A stretch of DNA of 64,000 bases, taken from assembly GCF_000328565.1 (NCBI RefSeq), contig NC_019966.1, positions 2,604,001-2,668,000 of the forward strand, read 5' to 3'. The stretch's first letter is position 1, and the number at the start of each line of letters is the position of its first letter. The stretch comes from Mycobacterium sp. JS623 (GTDB lineage Bacteria > Actinomycetota > Actinomycetes > Mycobacteriales > Mycobacteriaceae). The notes under the pieces were generated by a model that saw nothing but the letters and a program-made list of their open reading frames with translations, did no database searches and was not told where the DNA came from. This document shows positions 49,922-60,885 of this stretch, one piece after another. The position numbers and the translations under genes were made by a program.

Positions 49922-50011
49922 GTCGTAACAGGCGGAACCTTCAGTGAAATACCCACGTGGCCGAGTATCAGCCGACGAACAGCAGACGCACCGAGTAGCT
50001 GAGTACTCGAA

Positions 50012-51979
50012 TCACGCCGGGTGCAGGCTGACCGGCACGCCGGAGTAGCGCGTCATCCCGGTGACCAGGTCGATGTCGTCCTTGCTGGTGAGCAGATTGA
50101 CGTTCGCCCCGGCATGGCCATGGGGCACCGAGACCGCGCCGCGGCGAACAGATGCATCCACCCGCGCGACGCCGGTCAGTTCGCCGTGCTCACTGCGGAC
50201 ACGGACTTTCTGGTCGTCCGAGATTCCCGCCGCCGCGGCGTCGTCGGGATGGACGACGATTTCGGCGGCCTCGCCGAGGAATTCGAGCTGCGCGTTGAGC
50301 CGCCGCAACTGTCGTCGCGGCACGAGCACCAGCGGTGCGGGCTCCCGCAGCGCGTTCAGCTGCGCGACGAGCACGCGGGGCGCCAGCCGCCAACCGCCGA
50401 GCCGTTCGACGTGCCGGTCCACCCACGGCGCAGGCAGCTCGTGGTCGGCCTCGGCCCAGCCGTTGGCGACCAACTCGTCGTACGGCGTGCGGCCGCTCGA
50501 GCTCAGCTGCGCGAGCATCGCCTCGTCGGTGGCATTGGGATCGGCGAGCTCGTGGCCGAGGCGCCGACCGATCTCCGCCAGCACCCACCACATCGAACGT
50601 CGTTCTCCCACGGGGGTTACCAGCGCGTCGGTGTGTTGTGCGCAGACCCGCGGGCAGAGGAAATCCCACAGCGTCACGTCGGGCCGTTCGAGCTGACCCT
50701 TCGTCGGAAGCACATGTGTCGAGGCCGCCGTCGTCGCGTTCGGCAGGATCTCGGTGGTGACCAGCACGTCGAGCTTCTGCAGCGCGGGCAGCAACGACCC
50801 CGCGTTCGGAAACCCGGTGAGCATGCTGCCGCCGAGATTCAGAAACGCGCGGATGTTGCCCGCATTGATCTCGTCGGGAAGCGTGGCGCAGGGCCATTCC
50901 CGCAGAAACGCCTGCGTCTCAGGGCGACTGCGCGGCCCGGGGCCGAAGCGCCCTTCCGGCGGCGTAATCGGCAGTTCGAAGCTCTCCAGCTGGTAGCCGA
51001 AGCCGGGATGGAACCAGATGCCGCCGGGGCGGTTCATTGAATCAGTGATGATCAGCAGCGCCCACGAAAGCCATTGCGTCACATTGGCACTCGGCGACAT
51101 CGTGACGCCGGTGCCGGTGTCCACCGCGATGCGGCCGGCTGTGCGTATCGCGCCCAGTAGCCGTTCGAGATCGGCTTCTGGAACGTCGGCGATCGCGGCC
51201 GCGTGCTGCACGGTGAACGGTTCGACCGCGGCTGTCAACGCGTCGGAATCCTGCGCAGGCGCCTTGACCCCGTCGCGCAGTACTTCGCGCACCAGATATG
51301 CGAGCACCGCGTAGTCGGTGCCCGGCCGCGGCGCCAGGTGATGGGTCGCGAGCCGTGCGGTTTCGGTGTAGCGGGGGTCGACCACCCAGACCTCGGCCTG
51401 CTTGGCCAGGTCGCGGATGACGCCGCGCGGATTCGGCATCCCGACGCTATGCCCATGGGAGACAACGGGATTGCTGCCGACGAACATCGCGAACGTGGCG
51501 TTTTCATAGTCAGGCCGTGCAGCCAGCGATGGCGTGCCGCCCATCAGGTCGGCCATCAACACCTTGGCGGTGCCGTCGATGGTCAGCGGGCTGAACTTCG
51601 CAGGCGTGCCTATCGCGGCATGCAACTGTTGCGCGACGCGATAACCGACGGCGTCCATGCCCACACCGGTACCGAAATTGATCCCGACGGATTCGGGTCC
51701 ATATCGGTCGATGGTGTCGCGCAGTCGAGCGCCGAGGTCGTCCAGGCATGCCTCCCACGTGGTGTCCTGCAGCGTGTCGTCGACCCGCATCTGTGGACGC
51801 TCCAGCCGGTCGGGATGATGGTGAATCTGCGGAAGCGCGCGGCCCTTTGGGCACGTGTAGCCCTGCGAGAACGGATTGTCGCGGTCGCCGTGCACCGCCA
51901 CCACGTGGTCCCCATCGAGGTCGACGAGGATGCCGCACACCGACGTGCAGACCCGGCAGAAACTGCGCACCGTTCTCAC
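50012..51979 (-). CDS. Molybdopterin-dependent oxidoreductase with a [4Fe-4S] site
   Basis: 655 residues. C8, C11, C15 and C43 (FCRVCTSVCGILV, YTCPKGRAL) form the cluster site, followed by molybdopterin-binding domains (VGINFGTGVGMDA, SNPVVSHGHSVGM, VWVVDPRYTETARLA, LPTKGQLERPD) and a C-terminal MopB domain (NALREPAPLVLVPRRQLRRLNAQL). No twin-arginine signal, so cytosolic. The reaction is not predictable; formate-dehydrogenase- or thiosulfate-reductase-like members share this layout. No partner subunits are adjacent. Confidence 0.88.
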   Translation of the reverse strand: MRTVRSFCRVCTSVCGILVDLDGDHVVAVHGDRDNPFSQGYTCPKGRALPQIHHHPDRLERPQMRVDDTLQDTTWEACLDDLGARLRDTIDRYGPESVGINFGTGVGMDAVGYRVAQQLHAAIGTPAKFSPLTIDGTAKVLMADLMGGTPSLAARPDYENATFAMFVGSNPVVSHGHSVGMPNPRGVIRDLAKQAEVWVVDPRYTETARLATHHLAPRPGTDYAVLAYLVREVLRDGVKAPAQDSDALTAAVEPFTVQHAAAIADVPEADLERLLGAIRTAGRIAVDTGTGVTMSPSANVTQWLSWALLIITDSMNRPGGIWFHPGFGYQLESFELPITPPEGRFGPGPRSRPETQAFLREWPCATLPDEINAGNIRAFLNLGGSMLTGFPNAGSLLPALQKLDVLVTTEILPNATTAASTHVLPTKGQLERPDVTLWDFLCPRVCAQHTDALVTPVGERRSMWWVLAEIGRRLGHELADPNATDEAMLAQLSSSGRTPYDELVANGWAEADHELPAPWVDRHVERLGGWRLAPRVLVAQLNALREPAPLVLVPRRQLRRLNAQLEFLGEAAEIVVHPDDAAAAGISDDQKVRVRSEHGELTGVARVDASVRRGAVSVPHGHAGANVNLLTSKDDIDLVTGMTRYSGVPVSLHPA

Positions 51980-51997
51980 GGTCGGAGAACGTTACCC

Positions 51998-52828
51998 TCA
52001 GCCGGTGAGAAACGCCCCGATTTCCCGCGCCGTCTGCTGCGGCTGATCGAGCATCACCAACACGTTCGCATCGTCGACGTATCGCAGCGTCCCGCCGGTG
52101 AGCCCGGCAAGTCGAGTCGCATGGCCATCAGGCATCACCGGGTTGCGACTCCACAACACCAGCACCTCGCCGTCGAAATCGGCAAGCCGGTTGGTGGCCC
52201 GGATCAGCTCGGCCTTGTCGAACTTGGTGCGGCAATACTTGACGAGGTCATGGCGGATCCGTCGGTCCGCCAATCCCGCCGCCATCCACTGGTCGACAAT
52301 ATCTTGAGGGACAGGCTTTTTCGCCATTTGGCCGAATATCAGCCATTGCTTGCGCAGCCAGCCGATCTTGAGCTGCCGCATGGCCAGCAAGACCGTGGCC
52401 GTGTTACGGCTGGCCAGCCAGGCCACCTTCCCGGGCAGGCCGGGCGGGAAGTTGTCGAACGCCTCCGACGGGCAGATCACCAGGCGCACAACACGTTTGT
52501 CGCGACCAGCGTCGGTGAGGAACAGCGGCCCACCCCAGTCGGTGACGACCAGCGTGACGTCGGCGAGGTCAAGCGCGTCGAGAAAGTCGGCGACGATATC
52601 GACCATCCCCTGCAGCGTCAGGTCCGCCTCCGCGCGCATCGGGATCCGGTGTGCGCCCATCGGAAGGACCGGCAACAGATACCGAAAGCCGGCGGGTAGC
52701 AGTGGCAGCGCAAGGTTCCACTGCGCATCGTTCATCAGCAGGCCGTGCAGGAGGACGACGGCAGGCCCGTTCGGGTCGCCCTCGTCGCGGTATTCGATGG
52801 TTCCGGCAGTGACGTCGACGGATTTCAT
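51998..52828 (-). CDS. Alpha/beta-hydrolase fold protein
   Basis: 276 residues: oxyanion region LLHGLLMNDAQW and nucleophile elbow VVTDWGGPL with an Asp, as in haloalkane-dehalogenase/epoxide-hydrolase relatives. The usual acid and His positions appear substituted (LWSRNPVMP and DANVLVMLDQP), so catalysis may differ. Divergent from the TetR gene at 52896 and probably controlled by it. The stop is 18 bp before the molybdopterin gene start. Confidence 0.8.
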   Translation of the reverse strand: MKSVDVTAGTIEYRDEGDPNGPAVVLLHGLLMNDAQWNLALPLLPAGFRYLLPVLPMGAHRIPMRAEADLTLQGMVDIVADFLDALDLADVTLVVTDWGGPLFLTDAGRDKRVVRLVICPSEAFDNFPPGLPGKVAWLASRNTATVLLAMRQLKIGWLRKQWLIFGQMAKKPVPQDIVDQWMAAGLADRRIRHDLVKYCRTKFDKAELIRATNRLADFDGEVLVLWSRNPVMPDGHATRLAGLTGGTLRYVDDANVLVMLDQPQQTAREIGAFLTG

Positions 52829-52857
52829 GGCGGCCTTCCGGCATTAGAACGGTGATT

Positions 52858-52875
52858 CTAGAACGTATGCTCTAG
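52858..52875. promoter_or_regulatory. Candidate TetR operator
   Basis: CTAGAAC-GTAT-GCTCTAG is a near-perfect palindrome (one mismatch pair) midway in the 67-bp divergent space between the hydrolase and the TetR gene. It is well placed to repress both. Confidence 0.55.
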
Positions 52876-52895
52876 TCTGTCGTCAGGAGGCGCAG

Positions 52896-53507
52896 ATGGC
52901 AAGGTCCACCCGAGAATCGATCCTGACCGCGGCGGCCGAACTGATGCGACACAAGGGCTACGGCGCGGTCGGCATGAAGGACATCGCCCAGGCATCCGGC
53001 GCGCCGATCGGCTCGCTGTACCACCACTTCCCCCGCGGCAAGATCCAGATCGCGCGTGAGGCCTTGACCAACGCCGGTGCCGCCTACGCGCTGCTCATCC
53101 CGTCGATCGTCGACTCGTACGATGACCTCGGCGCCGCGATCGACGCCGTCTTTACCCAGGCCGCCGAGGACATGGCCGGTACCGGGTTCGCGAACATGTG
53201 TCCGGTGGCCAGCGTTGCCGCCGAGATCGCCGACACCGTCGAGGAACTCCGCGAGACATCTGCGGCCGTGTTCCAGGGCTGGGTGGACGGGGGCAGCGCG
53301 TACTTCGCCTCGCGAGGGCTCGACCCGTCGCAGGCCCGCGCGGTGACCCTTGCCCTGATCGGCGCTTTGGAAGGCGCTTTCGTGTTGGGCCGCACGCTTC
53401 GTAGCGCCGAGCCGCTGCTCGCCGCGGGCCGTGCCCTGGCCCCGCAGTATCGGGGAGTGCAGCTGCTTCCGCGTGTCGTTCAGGAAGGCGTCGTACTCGG
53501 CCGTTAA
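52896..53507 (+). CDS. TetR/AcrR-family regulator
   Basis: 203 residues, CAGGAGG upstream. [49 protein letters not shown], then a ligand-binding domain of the LmrA/YxaF type ([45 protein letters not shown]). Likely repressor of itself and the divergent hydrolase. Confidence 0.9.
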   Translation: MARSTRESILTAAAELMRHKGYGAVGMKDIAQASGAPIGSLYHHFPRGKIQIAREALTNAGAAYALLIPSIVDSYDDLGAAIDAVFTQAAEDMAGTGFANMCPVASVAAEIADTVEELRETSAAVFQGWVDGGSAYFASRGLDPSQARAVTLALIGALEGAFVLGRTLRSAEPLLAAGRALAPQYRGVQLLPRVVQEGVVLGR

Positions 53508-53539
53508 CCTGTCGAACAGGTGTTCACAGGAGGCTTGAC

Positions 53540-54106
53540 GTGCGGGTAATGGGAGTCGACCCCGGGTTGACCCGCTGCGGCCTGTCCGTGATCGAGGGCG
53601 GGCAGGGTCGTCAGGTCACCGCGCTGGACGTTGACGTGGTCCGGACCCCGTCCGACGAGCCGCTGCACCATCGACTGCTCGCGATCAGCAACGCCGTCGA
53701 GTACTGGATGGACACCCATCGTCCCGACGTCATCGCGATCGAGCGGGTGTTCTCACAGCAGAACGTCTCGACGGTGATGGGCACCGCTCAGGCCGGCGGC
53801 GTGATCGCGCTGGCGGCCGCAAAGCGTGGCATCGACGTGCACTTCCATACACCCAGCGAGGTCAAGGCCGCGGTTACCGGCAACGGGAACGCGGACAAGG
53901 CGCAAGTCACCGCGATGGTGACCAAAATCCTTGCGCTGCAGACGAAACCGACGCCCGCCGACGCAGCTGATGCGCTGGCGCTGGCGATCTGTCACTGCTG
54001 GCGTGCCCCGATGATCGCAAGAATGGCGACGGCGCACGCGTTGGCCGCCGAGCAGCAACGTAAGTACAAGGCGACTTTGAAGGCCAAGGCAAAGGCGGCA
54101 CGATGA
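53540..54106 (+). CDS. ruvC: Holliday junction resolvase RuvC
   Basis: 188 residues from a GTG with AGGAGG upstream. Catalytic acidic residues in [12 protein letters not shown] (Asp7), [12 protein letters not shown] and [12 protein letters not shown]. It cuts Holliday junctions. The C-terminus is Lys/Ala-rich. Coupled to ruvA by ATGA. In M. tuberculosis yebC lies close upstream; here about 4.8 kb of other genes intervene. Confidence 0.96.
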   Translation: MRVMGVDPGLTRCGLSVIEGGQGRQVTALDVDVVRTPSDEPLHHRLLAISNAVEYWMDTHRPDVIAIERVFSQQNVSTVMGTAQAGGVIALAAAKRGIDVHFHTPSEVKAAVTGNGNADKAQVTAMVTKILALQTKPTPADAADALALAICHCWRAPMIARMATAHALAAEQQRKYKATLKAKAKAAR

Positions 54107-54690
54107 TCGCATCCGTTCGCGGCGAAGTCCTCGATATCGCACTCGACCACGTCGTCATCGAAGCATGCGGCGTCGGCTACAAGGTGATGGCAACCCCTTC
54201 GACGCTGGCGACGCTGCGCCGCGGCAGCGAGACCCGGCTGATCACCGCGATGATCGTGCGCGAGGACTCGCAGACGCTGTACGGCTTCGCTGACGCCGAT
54301 GCGCGTGATCTGTTCCTGACGCTGCTCGGGGTTTCCGGGGTGGGCCCCAAGATCGCGCTGGCCACTCTCGCCGTTTATGACGCGCCGTCGCTGCGGCAGG
54401 CCCTGTCCGACGGCGACGTCACCGCGTTGACCCGGGTGCCCGGTATCGGTAGACGTGGCGCCGAGCGCATGGTGCTCGAGCTGCGCGACAAGATCGGGGC
54501 AACGCACCCGGCAGGTGCGGTGGCGTTGAACGGTCACTCGGTGCGCACTCCGGTCGTGGAAGCCCTTGTCGGACTTGGCTTTGCGCTCAAGCAGGCCGAA
54601 GAGGCCACCGACAAGGTGCTCGCCAACGAGCCGGAGGCCACCACGTCAAGCGCGCTGCGGTTGGCGCTGTCGATGCTGGGTAAAAAGTGA
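54103..54690 (+). CDS. ruvA: Holliday junction DNA helicase subunit RuvA
   Basis: 195 residues: OB domain ([28 protein letters not shown]), tandem helix-hairpin-helix ([32 protein letters not shown]) and a C-terminal RuvB-binding domain ([17 protein letters not shown]). Stop overlaps the ruvB GTG. Confidence 0.96.
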   Translation: MIASVRGEVLDIALDHVVIEACGVGYKVMATPSTLATLRRGSETRLITAMIVREDSQTLYGFADADARDLFLTLLGVSGVGPKIALATLAVYDAPSLRQALSDGDVTALTRVPGIGRRGAERMVLELRDKIGATHPAGAVALNGHSVRTPVVEALVGLGFALKQAEEATDKVLANEPEATTSSALRLALSMLGKK

Positions 54691-55748
54691 GCCGGTTCGA
54701 GAACGACGAAGAACCCGAAGACCGGGAGGTCTCGCCTGCGCTGACTGTCGGCGAGGGTGACGTCGACGCCAGCCTGCGGCCGCGGTCGCTGGGCGAGTTC
54801 ATCGGGCAGCCCCGGGTGCGCGAGCAATTGCAGCTCGTCATCGAGGGCGCCAAAAACCGCGGCGGCACACCGGATCACATTCTGCTGTCCGGGCCGCCGG
54901 GCCTCGGCAAGACTTCGCTGGCGATGATCATCGCCGCGGAACTCGGTTCGTCGCTGCGGGTTACGTCTGGGCCGGCCCTGGAGCGCGCGGGCGACTTGGC
55001 CGCCATGCTGTCCAACCTTGTCGAGCACGACGTGCTGTTCATCGACGAGATCCATCGCATCGCCCGGCCCGCCGAGGAGATGCTGTATCTGGCGATGGAG
55101 GATTTCCGCGTCGATGTGGTGGTGGGGAAAGGCCCTGGCGCAACATCGATTCCACTCGAGGTCGCGCCGTTCACGTTGGTCGGGGCCACCACTCGGTCCG
55201 GTGCGCTGACCGGCCCGCTGCGTGACCGGTTCGGGTTCACCGCGCACATGGATTTCTACGAGCCTGCCGAGCTGGAGCGGGTGTTGACCCGCTCGGCGGG
55301 GATCCTCGGTATCGAGTTGGGTGCCGATGCGGGCGCCGAGATCGCCCGCCGGTCACGTGGCACCCCACGCATTGCCAACCGGTTGCTGCGCCGCGTTCGC
55401 GACTACGCGGAGGTGCGAGCCGACGGCGTGATCACCCGCGACATCGCCAAGATGGCGCTCGAGGTGTACGACGTCGACGAACTCGGCCTCGATCGACTGG
55501 ACCGGGCCGTGTTGTCCGCGCTGACACGAAGTTTCGGTGGCGGACCGGTCGGAGTGTCGACGCTGGCCGTCGCGGTGGGGGAGGAAGCCACCACCGTCGA
55601 GGAGGTGTGTGAGCCGTTCCTGGTGCGCGCCGGGATGATCGCGCGCACCCCACGTGGACGCGTCGCCACGGGTCAGGCGTGGACGCATCTCGGACTGACG
55701 CCGCCCAGCGGGGTCAGTGGCTTGGGGCAGGCAGGGTTGTTCGACTAG
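54687..55748 (+). CDS. ruvB: Holliday junction DNA helicase subunit RuvB
   Basis: 353 residues from the GTG at 54687. AAA+ motor with Walker A GPPGLGKT (69-76), Walker [10 protein letters not shown] and arginine-finger GPLRDRFGF, and a winged-helix C-terminus. Drives branch migration with RuvA. A DUF1304 gene begins 8 bp later. Confidence 0.97.
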   Translation: MSRFENDEEPEDREVSPALTVGEGDVDASLRPRSLGEFIGQPRVREQLQLVIEGAKNRGGTPDHILLSGPPGLGKTSLAMIIAAELGSSLRVTSGPALERAGDLAAMLSNLVEHDVLFIDEIHRIARPAEEMLYLAMEDFRVDVVVGKGPGATSIPLEVAPFTLVGATTRSGALTGPLRDRFGFTAHMDFYEPAELERVLTRSAGILGIELGADAGAEIARRSRGTPRIANRLLRRVRDYAEVRADGVITRDIAKMALEVYDVDELGLDRLDRAVLSALTRSFGGGPVGVSTLAVAVGEEATTVEEVCEPFLVRAGMIARTPRGRVATGQAWTHLGLTPPSGVSGLGQAGLFD

Positions 55749-55756
55749 GAGGTCAA

Positions 55757-56143
55757 ATGATCTATGCGGGTTTGCTTTTCGCGGTTCTCGCGGCCCTGCT
55801 CCATGTCTACATCTGGGTGATGGAGTCGCTGACCTGGACGTCGGCGCGCACCCGCGCGACGTTCGGTACCACCCACGAGGAAGCGGTGGCCACCAAGGAA
55901 CTCGCCTTCAATCAGGGGTTCTACAACCTGTTTCTGGCGATCGTCGCCGCGGTCGGGGTGATCTGCGTAATCGCCGGACACCGACCAGTGGGTGCGGCAT
56001 TGGTGTTCGCGGGGGTCGGTTCGATGCTCGCCGCGGCGCTGGTGCTTTTGGTGTCATCACCGGACAAGGCACGCGCGGCCATTACGCAAGGAACCCTCCC
56101 TCTCGTTGCGGTCGTGCTCCTAGCGATCGGGTTGTTGGTCTAG
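55757..56143 (+). CDS. DUF1304 membrane protein
   Basis: 128 residues, ATG with GGAGG upstream. Four transmembrane helices (about 2-22, 50-70, 76-96, 108-127) and the family motif HVYIWVMESLTW...NQGFYNLFLA. Function unknown. Confidence 0.85.
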   Translation: MIYAGLLFAVLAALLHVYIWVMESLTWTSARTRATFGTTHEEAVATKELAFNQGFYNLFLAIVAAVGVICVIAGHRPVGAALVFAGVGSMLAAALVLLVSSPDKARAAITQGTLPLVAVVLLAIGLLV

Positions 56144-56278
56144 CGACGCGGCGATCTCGGTGTGGCTGACGCTTAATCAGTCACGCGGTGGCCCGCGTCG
56201 CGAAGGACGCCAACTCTCAACGTCTGTCCCTCGGCACTCATCAAGGGATCGTGTGACCGAAGATCCGAGGCGGCAACT

Positions 56279-56321
56279 GAGCGTGGGGAATATGAGGAAA
56301 TTCGTCATATTCCCCACGCTC
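56279..56321. terminator. Bidirectional terminator hairpin, 17-bp arms
   Basis: GAGCGTGGGGAATATGA (56279-56295) and its exact complement (56305-56321) around a 9-nt loop, between the convergent DUF1304 and car genes. The stem is unusually long and perfect. Confidence 0.85.
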
Positions 56322-56332
56322 GGTGCAGTGAT

Positions 56333-59300
56333 TTACAGCAGGCCGAGCAGTTGCAGGTCGGTGATGTACTTGACGATGACGTCGCGCGTCACATGCGGAA
56401 TGTCTTTGTCCGGACCGATTTTCGCGTCCTGCACGGCAGCGCGGAACCGATCGGTCGGAGCGATGGATCCGCGAATGGGCGTCTCTGGCCGCTGGTAATT
56501 GTGCAGCAGCGGGAGCAGCGAGGCCTGACGCTGCCGCTCCGGCAGGGCACGGACCGCGGTGTCGAACCGCTGCAGCCACGTGGTGTAGTCGCCGACCCGC
56601 TCGACGGGAAACCCGGCTTCGATCAGCCAGTCGACGTACTCGTCGAGCCCGATGCCATCGTCGTACGGGTTCATCACGTGATAGGTCTCGAACCCGTCAA
56701 CCACCTGGGCGCCCAGCGTGGAGATCGCCTCCGCGATGAATTCCACTGGCAGCCCGTCATAGTGGGCCCGCTGCCGATTGCCGTTGGCGTCGACCTCGTA
56801 GAACGAGTCAGGCGCGATCCCGGTAGCGACCAGGCTCAGCATCAGCCTGGTGAACATGTCGGGCAGGTTGAGCTGACCGGCATATGTGGTGTCGGCCAGG
56901 ATCATGTCGCATCGGAACACTGAGACGGGCAGGCCGAGGTCGTGCGCCTCACGCAGTAGCACCTCGCCGGCCCACTTGCTATTGCCGTAGCCGTTGGCAT
57001 AGGTGTCGTCGACCTTGCGCGTGGCGCTGTAGACGCGAACGTCGCCGTCCTCGGTGAACTGGCCGGGCTCGATGCCCGCGCCGACGCCGATTGTCGACAC
57101 GTAGACGAACGGCTTCTGCTTGGTGGTAAGCGCGATTCGGATCAGCTCGGCGGTCCCGAGCGCATTCGGTCCGAACAGCTGGCTGTAGGGCAGGACGTGG
57201 TTGACCAACGCGGCGGGGTCGACGATCAGGTCGACCGTGTCGGCCAGCCGCTGCCAGGTCTGCTGATCCAGCCCCAGGTTGGCTTCGCCCTTGTCGCCTG
57301 CGATGACCTCGAGATGGTCGGCCGCCAATTCGTGGTAGTGACGCAGCAATTCGGGGTCGCCGCTGTCGAACGTCTTGTCCAGTCGTTCGCGGGCGGCGTC
57401 GTCGTCCTTGGCGCGCACCAACGCGATGACTTTGCCATCGACCATGTCCATCCGCTCGAGCCATTCCAGGGCCAGGTAGCGGCCCAGGAATCCCGTCGCG
57501 CCAGTCAAAAGCACCGTGCGCACCTCGGAGCTCGGACCCGGCAGCGACGAAGCTGCTGCGAGAGTCTTCGCATCGATGAACTTGTCCAGCGTCAGGTCAT
57601 TCGCGTACACCTCGGTGGCGTCGCGGCCATGCACCGATGCGAACGTCGGCCGCTTGCTGCCGGGCTGCCGCTCGGCCTCGATGTATGCCGCCAGCGCCGC
57701 GAGGTCGTTGGCCGGGCTGACGATGACACCGACGGGCACGTCGATCTCGAAGATCTCGTGTAGCAGGTTGGCGAATGTCAACGCGGACAGCGAATCTCCG
57801 CCCAGATCGGTGAAGTGGGCGTCGGGCTGCAGCTCGCTTGCCGCCGCACCCAGGAGCGCACCCGCGGCACGGCTGATGGTCTCCAGGACCGGCCGGTCGG
57901 CGCCGTGCTGGCGCAGTTCCCGCAACTCGTTGGCCTGGCTGTCGGCCAGGTCGGTGTAGAGCTGTTCGAGCCGCTCGCCGTAGAACTCCTTGAGTTTCGG
58001 CCGCGCCAGCTTGCGGATACCAGTCAGCAGACCGTTCTCCAGCGTGAAAGGCGTTGTCTCGATGATGAAGTCGCGAGGAATTTCATACGACTGCAGTCCC
58101 GTTGCCTTCGCGACGTCTTGCAGCGATTCCGTGATCAGCTGCTTCAGCTCGGCTGCATCGTGACGTGCCAAAGCCTCTTCGGTGGGCACGATGACCGCCA
58201 GCAGATACGAGCGAGCGCTGTTGCCGTACACGAAGATCTGCCGGATCAGCGGGCTGTCAACGAATACCGCCTCCAGCTTGGCGACCGTGACGAACTCCCC
58301 CTGCGACAGCTTCAGCACATTGTTGCGGCGGTCGAGATACTGCAGCTGGTCTGGTCCAAGTTCGGCCACGACGTCGCCGGTGCGATAGTAGCCGTCGGCG
58401 TCGAACACGTCCGCGGTGATCTCGGGCCGCTTGTAGTAGCCGGGAAACATGGTCTCGGACTTGACGAGCAGCTCGCCACGTGGGTACGGGCGGTCAGTGC
58501 TGAAGTAGCCGAGATCGGGGACGTCAACCAGCTTGTAGTCGATGACGGGTGGGCGTTGCACCTGGCCGTCGACGAACACCGCGCCGGCCTCGGTGGAGCC
58601 GTAGCCATCGGTCAAATGAATGTCGAGCAGCGATTCGACGAACGTCCTCATTTCCGACGAAATGGGAGCAGAGCCCGTCATCGCCGAAATGAACCGTCCA
58701 CCAAGGAGGTTCTGGCGCAAGTCGGCAAGAACGTCGGCCTCGACGGCCCAGCGATCGCCACCATCGGCAGACCGGCGGTCGACCTCGCTCTGGTACTCAG
58801 CGAAGACCATGTCCCATATTCGAGGCACGAAGCTGAGCTGGGTGGGCCGCACCAATGACAGGTCGTCGAAGAAGGTCGAAAGATCGCTTCTGGCAACAAA
58901 ATAGGCGGTGCCGCCGGCTCCTAGCGTGGCGTACAGAATGCCGCGGCCCATCATGTGGCTCATCGGCATGAAGTTCAGCGTGATCGACGGTGTGGCGCCT
59001 TCGTTGCCCCACATCGCCATGCTGGACCGCCGCCAGGAGTTGGCGACCGCCTTCGCAAGGTACATCGCGCCCTTCGGCGTGCCAGTGCTGCCCGACGTAT
59101 AGATGAGCAACGCGAGGTTGTCGTCACCCGCGTCGAAGGCCGGGTGAGCAGGCAACGCGTTTCCTCGGGCCAACACCTCGGCCAAAGTCTCGACCACGAC
59201 GGGGGTTTCGGCGAGCCGCGCGGTCGCGGAGGCCAGCGCCTCGCGATGGTCGTCGACCTCGGCGTGGTAGTCGAACACGACGAGCCGCTCGGGCAGGTGG

Positions 59301-59839
59301 CCGGTCAGCATGAGTTCGACGGCGTCGTCGAGGAAGTCGACGCTCGAGAGAATGGCGACCGGCTCGGTCTCGGCGGCGATCGGCCGCAACTGGGCGACCG
59401 GTGCGCTGGTCTGAAGGGGAACCGAAACCGCGCCGGCGCGCAGCAGCGCCATGTCGACGGTGGTGTAGTCGATGCTCGTGAATCCGAGGATCGCGACGCG
59501 GTCACCGGGACGCACCGGATTCTGCGTCAACGCGGTCGCGACGGCGTCAACGCGTTCCGAAAGCTCGCGGTAAGTGATCGTGTCGAAACGGGGGAGCAGG
59601 GCAGCCGACGTGCGGCCGGTCGTCGGATCGGTGACGAATTCGACGGCGCGCTGCCCCAGCGCGGGCCGCTCGGCATAGCCGTCGATGACCGTCTGAATGA
59701 TCTGCGGCAGCCTCAGCGCTGGCGATTCAATCGCGTGCGCGACGGCCTCGCTTGGTCGGGCATCGGCGAACTGCTGGTCAGTGGCGTACAAATCGGAGAT
59801 GCGGCGCGCAAGCCGCTCTTCACGGGAAACAGTCGACAT
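56333..59839 (-). CDS. car: Carboxylic acid reductase (FadD9 type)
   Basis: 1168 residues from the ATG at 59837-59839 (a TTG precedes it); this is the length I recall for M. tuberculosis FadD9. Adenylation domain with P-loop [14 protein letters not shown] (about 245-258); peptidyl carrier with the phosphopantetheine Ser683 (LGGDSLSAL); thioester reductase domain with NADPH motif GATGFLG (780-786) and Tyr951/Lys955 (YGNSKWAGE). It reduces carboxylic acids to aldehydes using ATP and NADPH and needs a phosphopantetheinyl transferase, not encoded here. Confidence 0.96.
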   Translation of the reverse strand: MSTVSREERLARRISDLYATDQQFADARPSEAVAHAIESPALRLPQIIQTVIDGYAERPALGQRAVEFVTDPTTGRTSAALLPRFDTITYRELSERVDAVATALTQNPVRPGDRVAILGFTSIDYTTVDMALLRAGAVSVPLQTSAPVAQLRPIAAETEPVAILSSVDFLDDAVELMLTGHLPERLVVFDYHAEVDDHREALASATARLAETPVVVETLAEVLARGNALPAHPAFDAGDDNLALLIYTSGSTGTPKGAMYLAKAVANSWRRSSMAMWGNEGATPSITLNFMPMSHMMGRGILYATLGAGGTAYFVARSDLSTFFDDLSLVRPTQLSFVPRIWDMVFAEYQSEVDRRSADGGDRWAVEADVLADLRQNLLGGRFISAMTGSAPISSEMRTFVESLLDIHLTDGYGSTEAGAVFVDGQVQRPPVIDYKLVDVPDLGYFSTDRPYPRGELLVKSETMFPGYYKRPEITADVFDADGYYRTGDVVAELGPDQLQYLDRRNNVLKLSQGEFVTVAKLEAVFVDSPLIRQIFVYGNSARSYLLAVIVPTEEALARHDAAELKQLITESLQDVAKATGLQSYEIPRDFIIETTPFTLENGLLTGIRKLARPKLKEFYGERLEQLYTDLADSQANELRELRQHGADRPVLETISRAAGALLGAAASELQPDAHFTDLGGDSLSALTFANLLHEIFEIDVPVGVIVSPANDLAALAAYIEAERQPGSKRPTFASVHGRDATEVYANDLTLDKFIDAKTLAAASSLPGPSSEVRTVLLTGATGFLGRYLALEWLERMDMVDGKVIALVRAKDDDAARERLDKTFDSGDPELLRHYHELAADHLEVIAGDKGEANLGLDQQTWQRLADTVDLIVDPAALVNHVLPYSQLFGPNALGTAELIRIALTTKQKPFVYVSTIGVGAGIEPGQFTEDGDVRVYSATRKVDDTYANGYGNSKWAGEVLLREAHDLGLPVSVFRCDMILADTTYAGQLNLPDMFTRLMLSLVATGIAPDSFYEVDANGNRQRAHYDGLPVEFIAEAISTLGAQVVDGFETYHVMNPYDDGIGLDEYVDWLIEAGFPVERVGDYTTWLQRFDTAVRALPERQRQASLLPLLHNYQRPETPIRGSIAPTDRFRAAVQDAKIGPDKDIPHVTRDVIVKYITDLQLLGLL

Positions 59840-60033
59840 CAAGAATCCTCAGCAAATCGCAGGAAGTGTTGGCGCGACGTTGCGCCTAATCCAAAGTACG
59901 TTAGCAAAGCTAACTTTATTCCACTGCTGGCTGTCAGTTCGCTGTGAACGCTGTGACGGCTGTCACCACTGATTATTGACGGGTTATGCAGGCGGCGACG
60001 GGGGTACCCGCCCCGAAGACGGAGGAGGAAACC

Positions 60034-60747
60034 ATGACTGAAAGCCGAGTTCGGCCGCGCGGTGGACGGATGCGAATTCCACGTAGCCGCGGCGCGATGA
60101 GCGGATTTCTACTGATCTTGTTGGGTGCCTGGGGCGCGTTGGTTCCGTTCGTCGGGCCCTATTTCAACTTCGCGTTCACTCCGGACCAGGAGTGGTATTG
60201 GACGACTGCGCGAGGCTGGCTCGAGGTTCTGCCCGGCGCGGCAACGGCGCTGGGCGGCTTACTGCTACTCGTCTCGGGCAACCGCGCGACAGCGATGTTC
60301 GGTGGTTGGCTGACGGTGCTCGCCGGCGCGTGGTTCGTCGTTGGCCGCGCGCTGGCCGGGCCGTTGGCGATTGGCGATGCCGGCTCGCCGGTGGCCGACA
60401 CCGAAACCAAGCGGGTCTGGCTGGAGCTGACGTACTTCTATGGCCTCGGCGCGCTGATCGTCTTCCTCGGCGCGATAGCGCTGGGCCGGCTGTCGGTTCG
60501 CAGTGTCCGCGACATCGCGTACGCAGAGCGCGACGCGTATGCAGAGCGCGATGTCGCCGCTTACGACGAACGCCCGCTGGCGGCCGCTGAGCGGCAACCT
60601 GTGGCCGCGACGGCTGAGCGGCAACCGGCTCCTTCTGAAGAGGTGACGGAGATTCAGCCGGCAGGCACCGCAACTGCCGACCGGCCGCGGCGCAGCTGGC
60701 GAGACATGTTTGCCGGTGGCGGCGGTCATCGGCCAGCACACCGTTAG
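60034..60747 (+). CDS. Four-helix membrane protein with an Ala/Glu/Arg repeat tail
   Basis: 237 residues from the ATG at 60034 with GGAGGAG upstream. Basic N-terminus, four transmembrane segments (about 23-45, 66-86, 90-112, 135-155), then a cytosolic tail with imperfect repeats (AYAERDAYAERDVAAYDER, AAAERQPVAATAERQP) ending SWRDMFAGGG. Conserved-looking mycobacterial membrane protein; function unknown. Divergent from car. Confidence 0.75.
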   Translation: MTESRVRPRGGRMRIPRSRGAMSGFLLILLGAWGALVPFVGPYFNFAFTPDQEWYWTTARGWLEVLPGAATALGGLLLLVSGNRATAMFGGWLTVLAGAWFVVGRALAGPLAIGDAGSPVADTETKRVWLELTYFYGLGALIVFLGAIALGRLSVRSVRDIAYAERDAYAERDVAAYDERPLAAAERQPVAATAERQPAPSEEVTEIQPAGTATADRPRRSWRDMFAGGGGHRPAHR

Positions 60748-60757
60748 CCCCTCCAAC

Positions 60758-60803
60758 GGAATTCCCGGTCGCTACATCCCCCCGGCTAGCGACCGGGAAT
60801 TCC
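60758..60803. terminator. Bidirectional terminator hairpin, 17-bp arms
   Basis: GGAATTCCCGGTCGCTA (60758-60774) and its exact complement (60787-60803) with a 12-nt loop, between convergent genes. A second hairpin follows at 60821-60870 (CAGACGCAAA/TTTGCGTCTG). Confidence 0.85.
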
Positions 60804-60885
60804 TATTGCGGCCTGCCGACCAGACGCAAAATGACCCGACACGCCGAGGAAATGGCGCACTTTGCGTCTGTTCGCGGGAGAAAAA

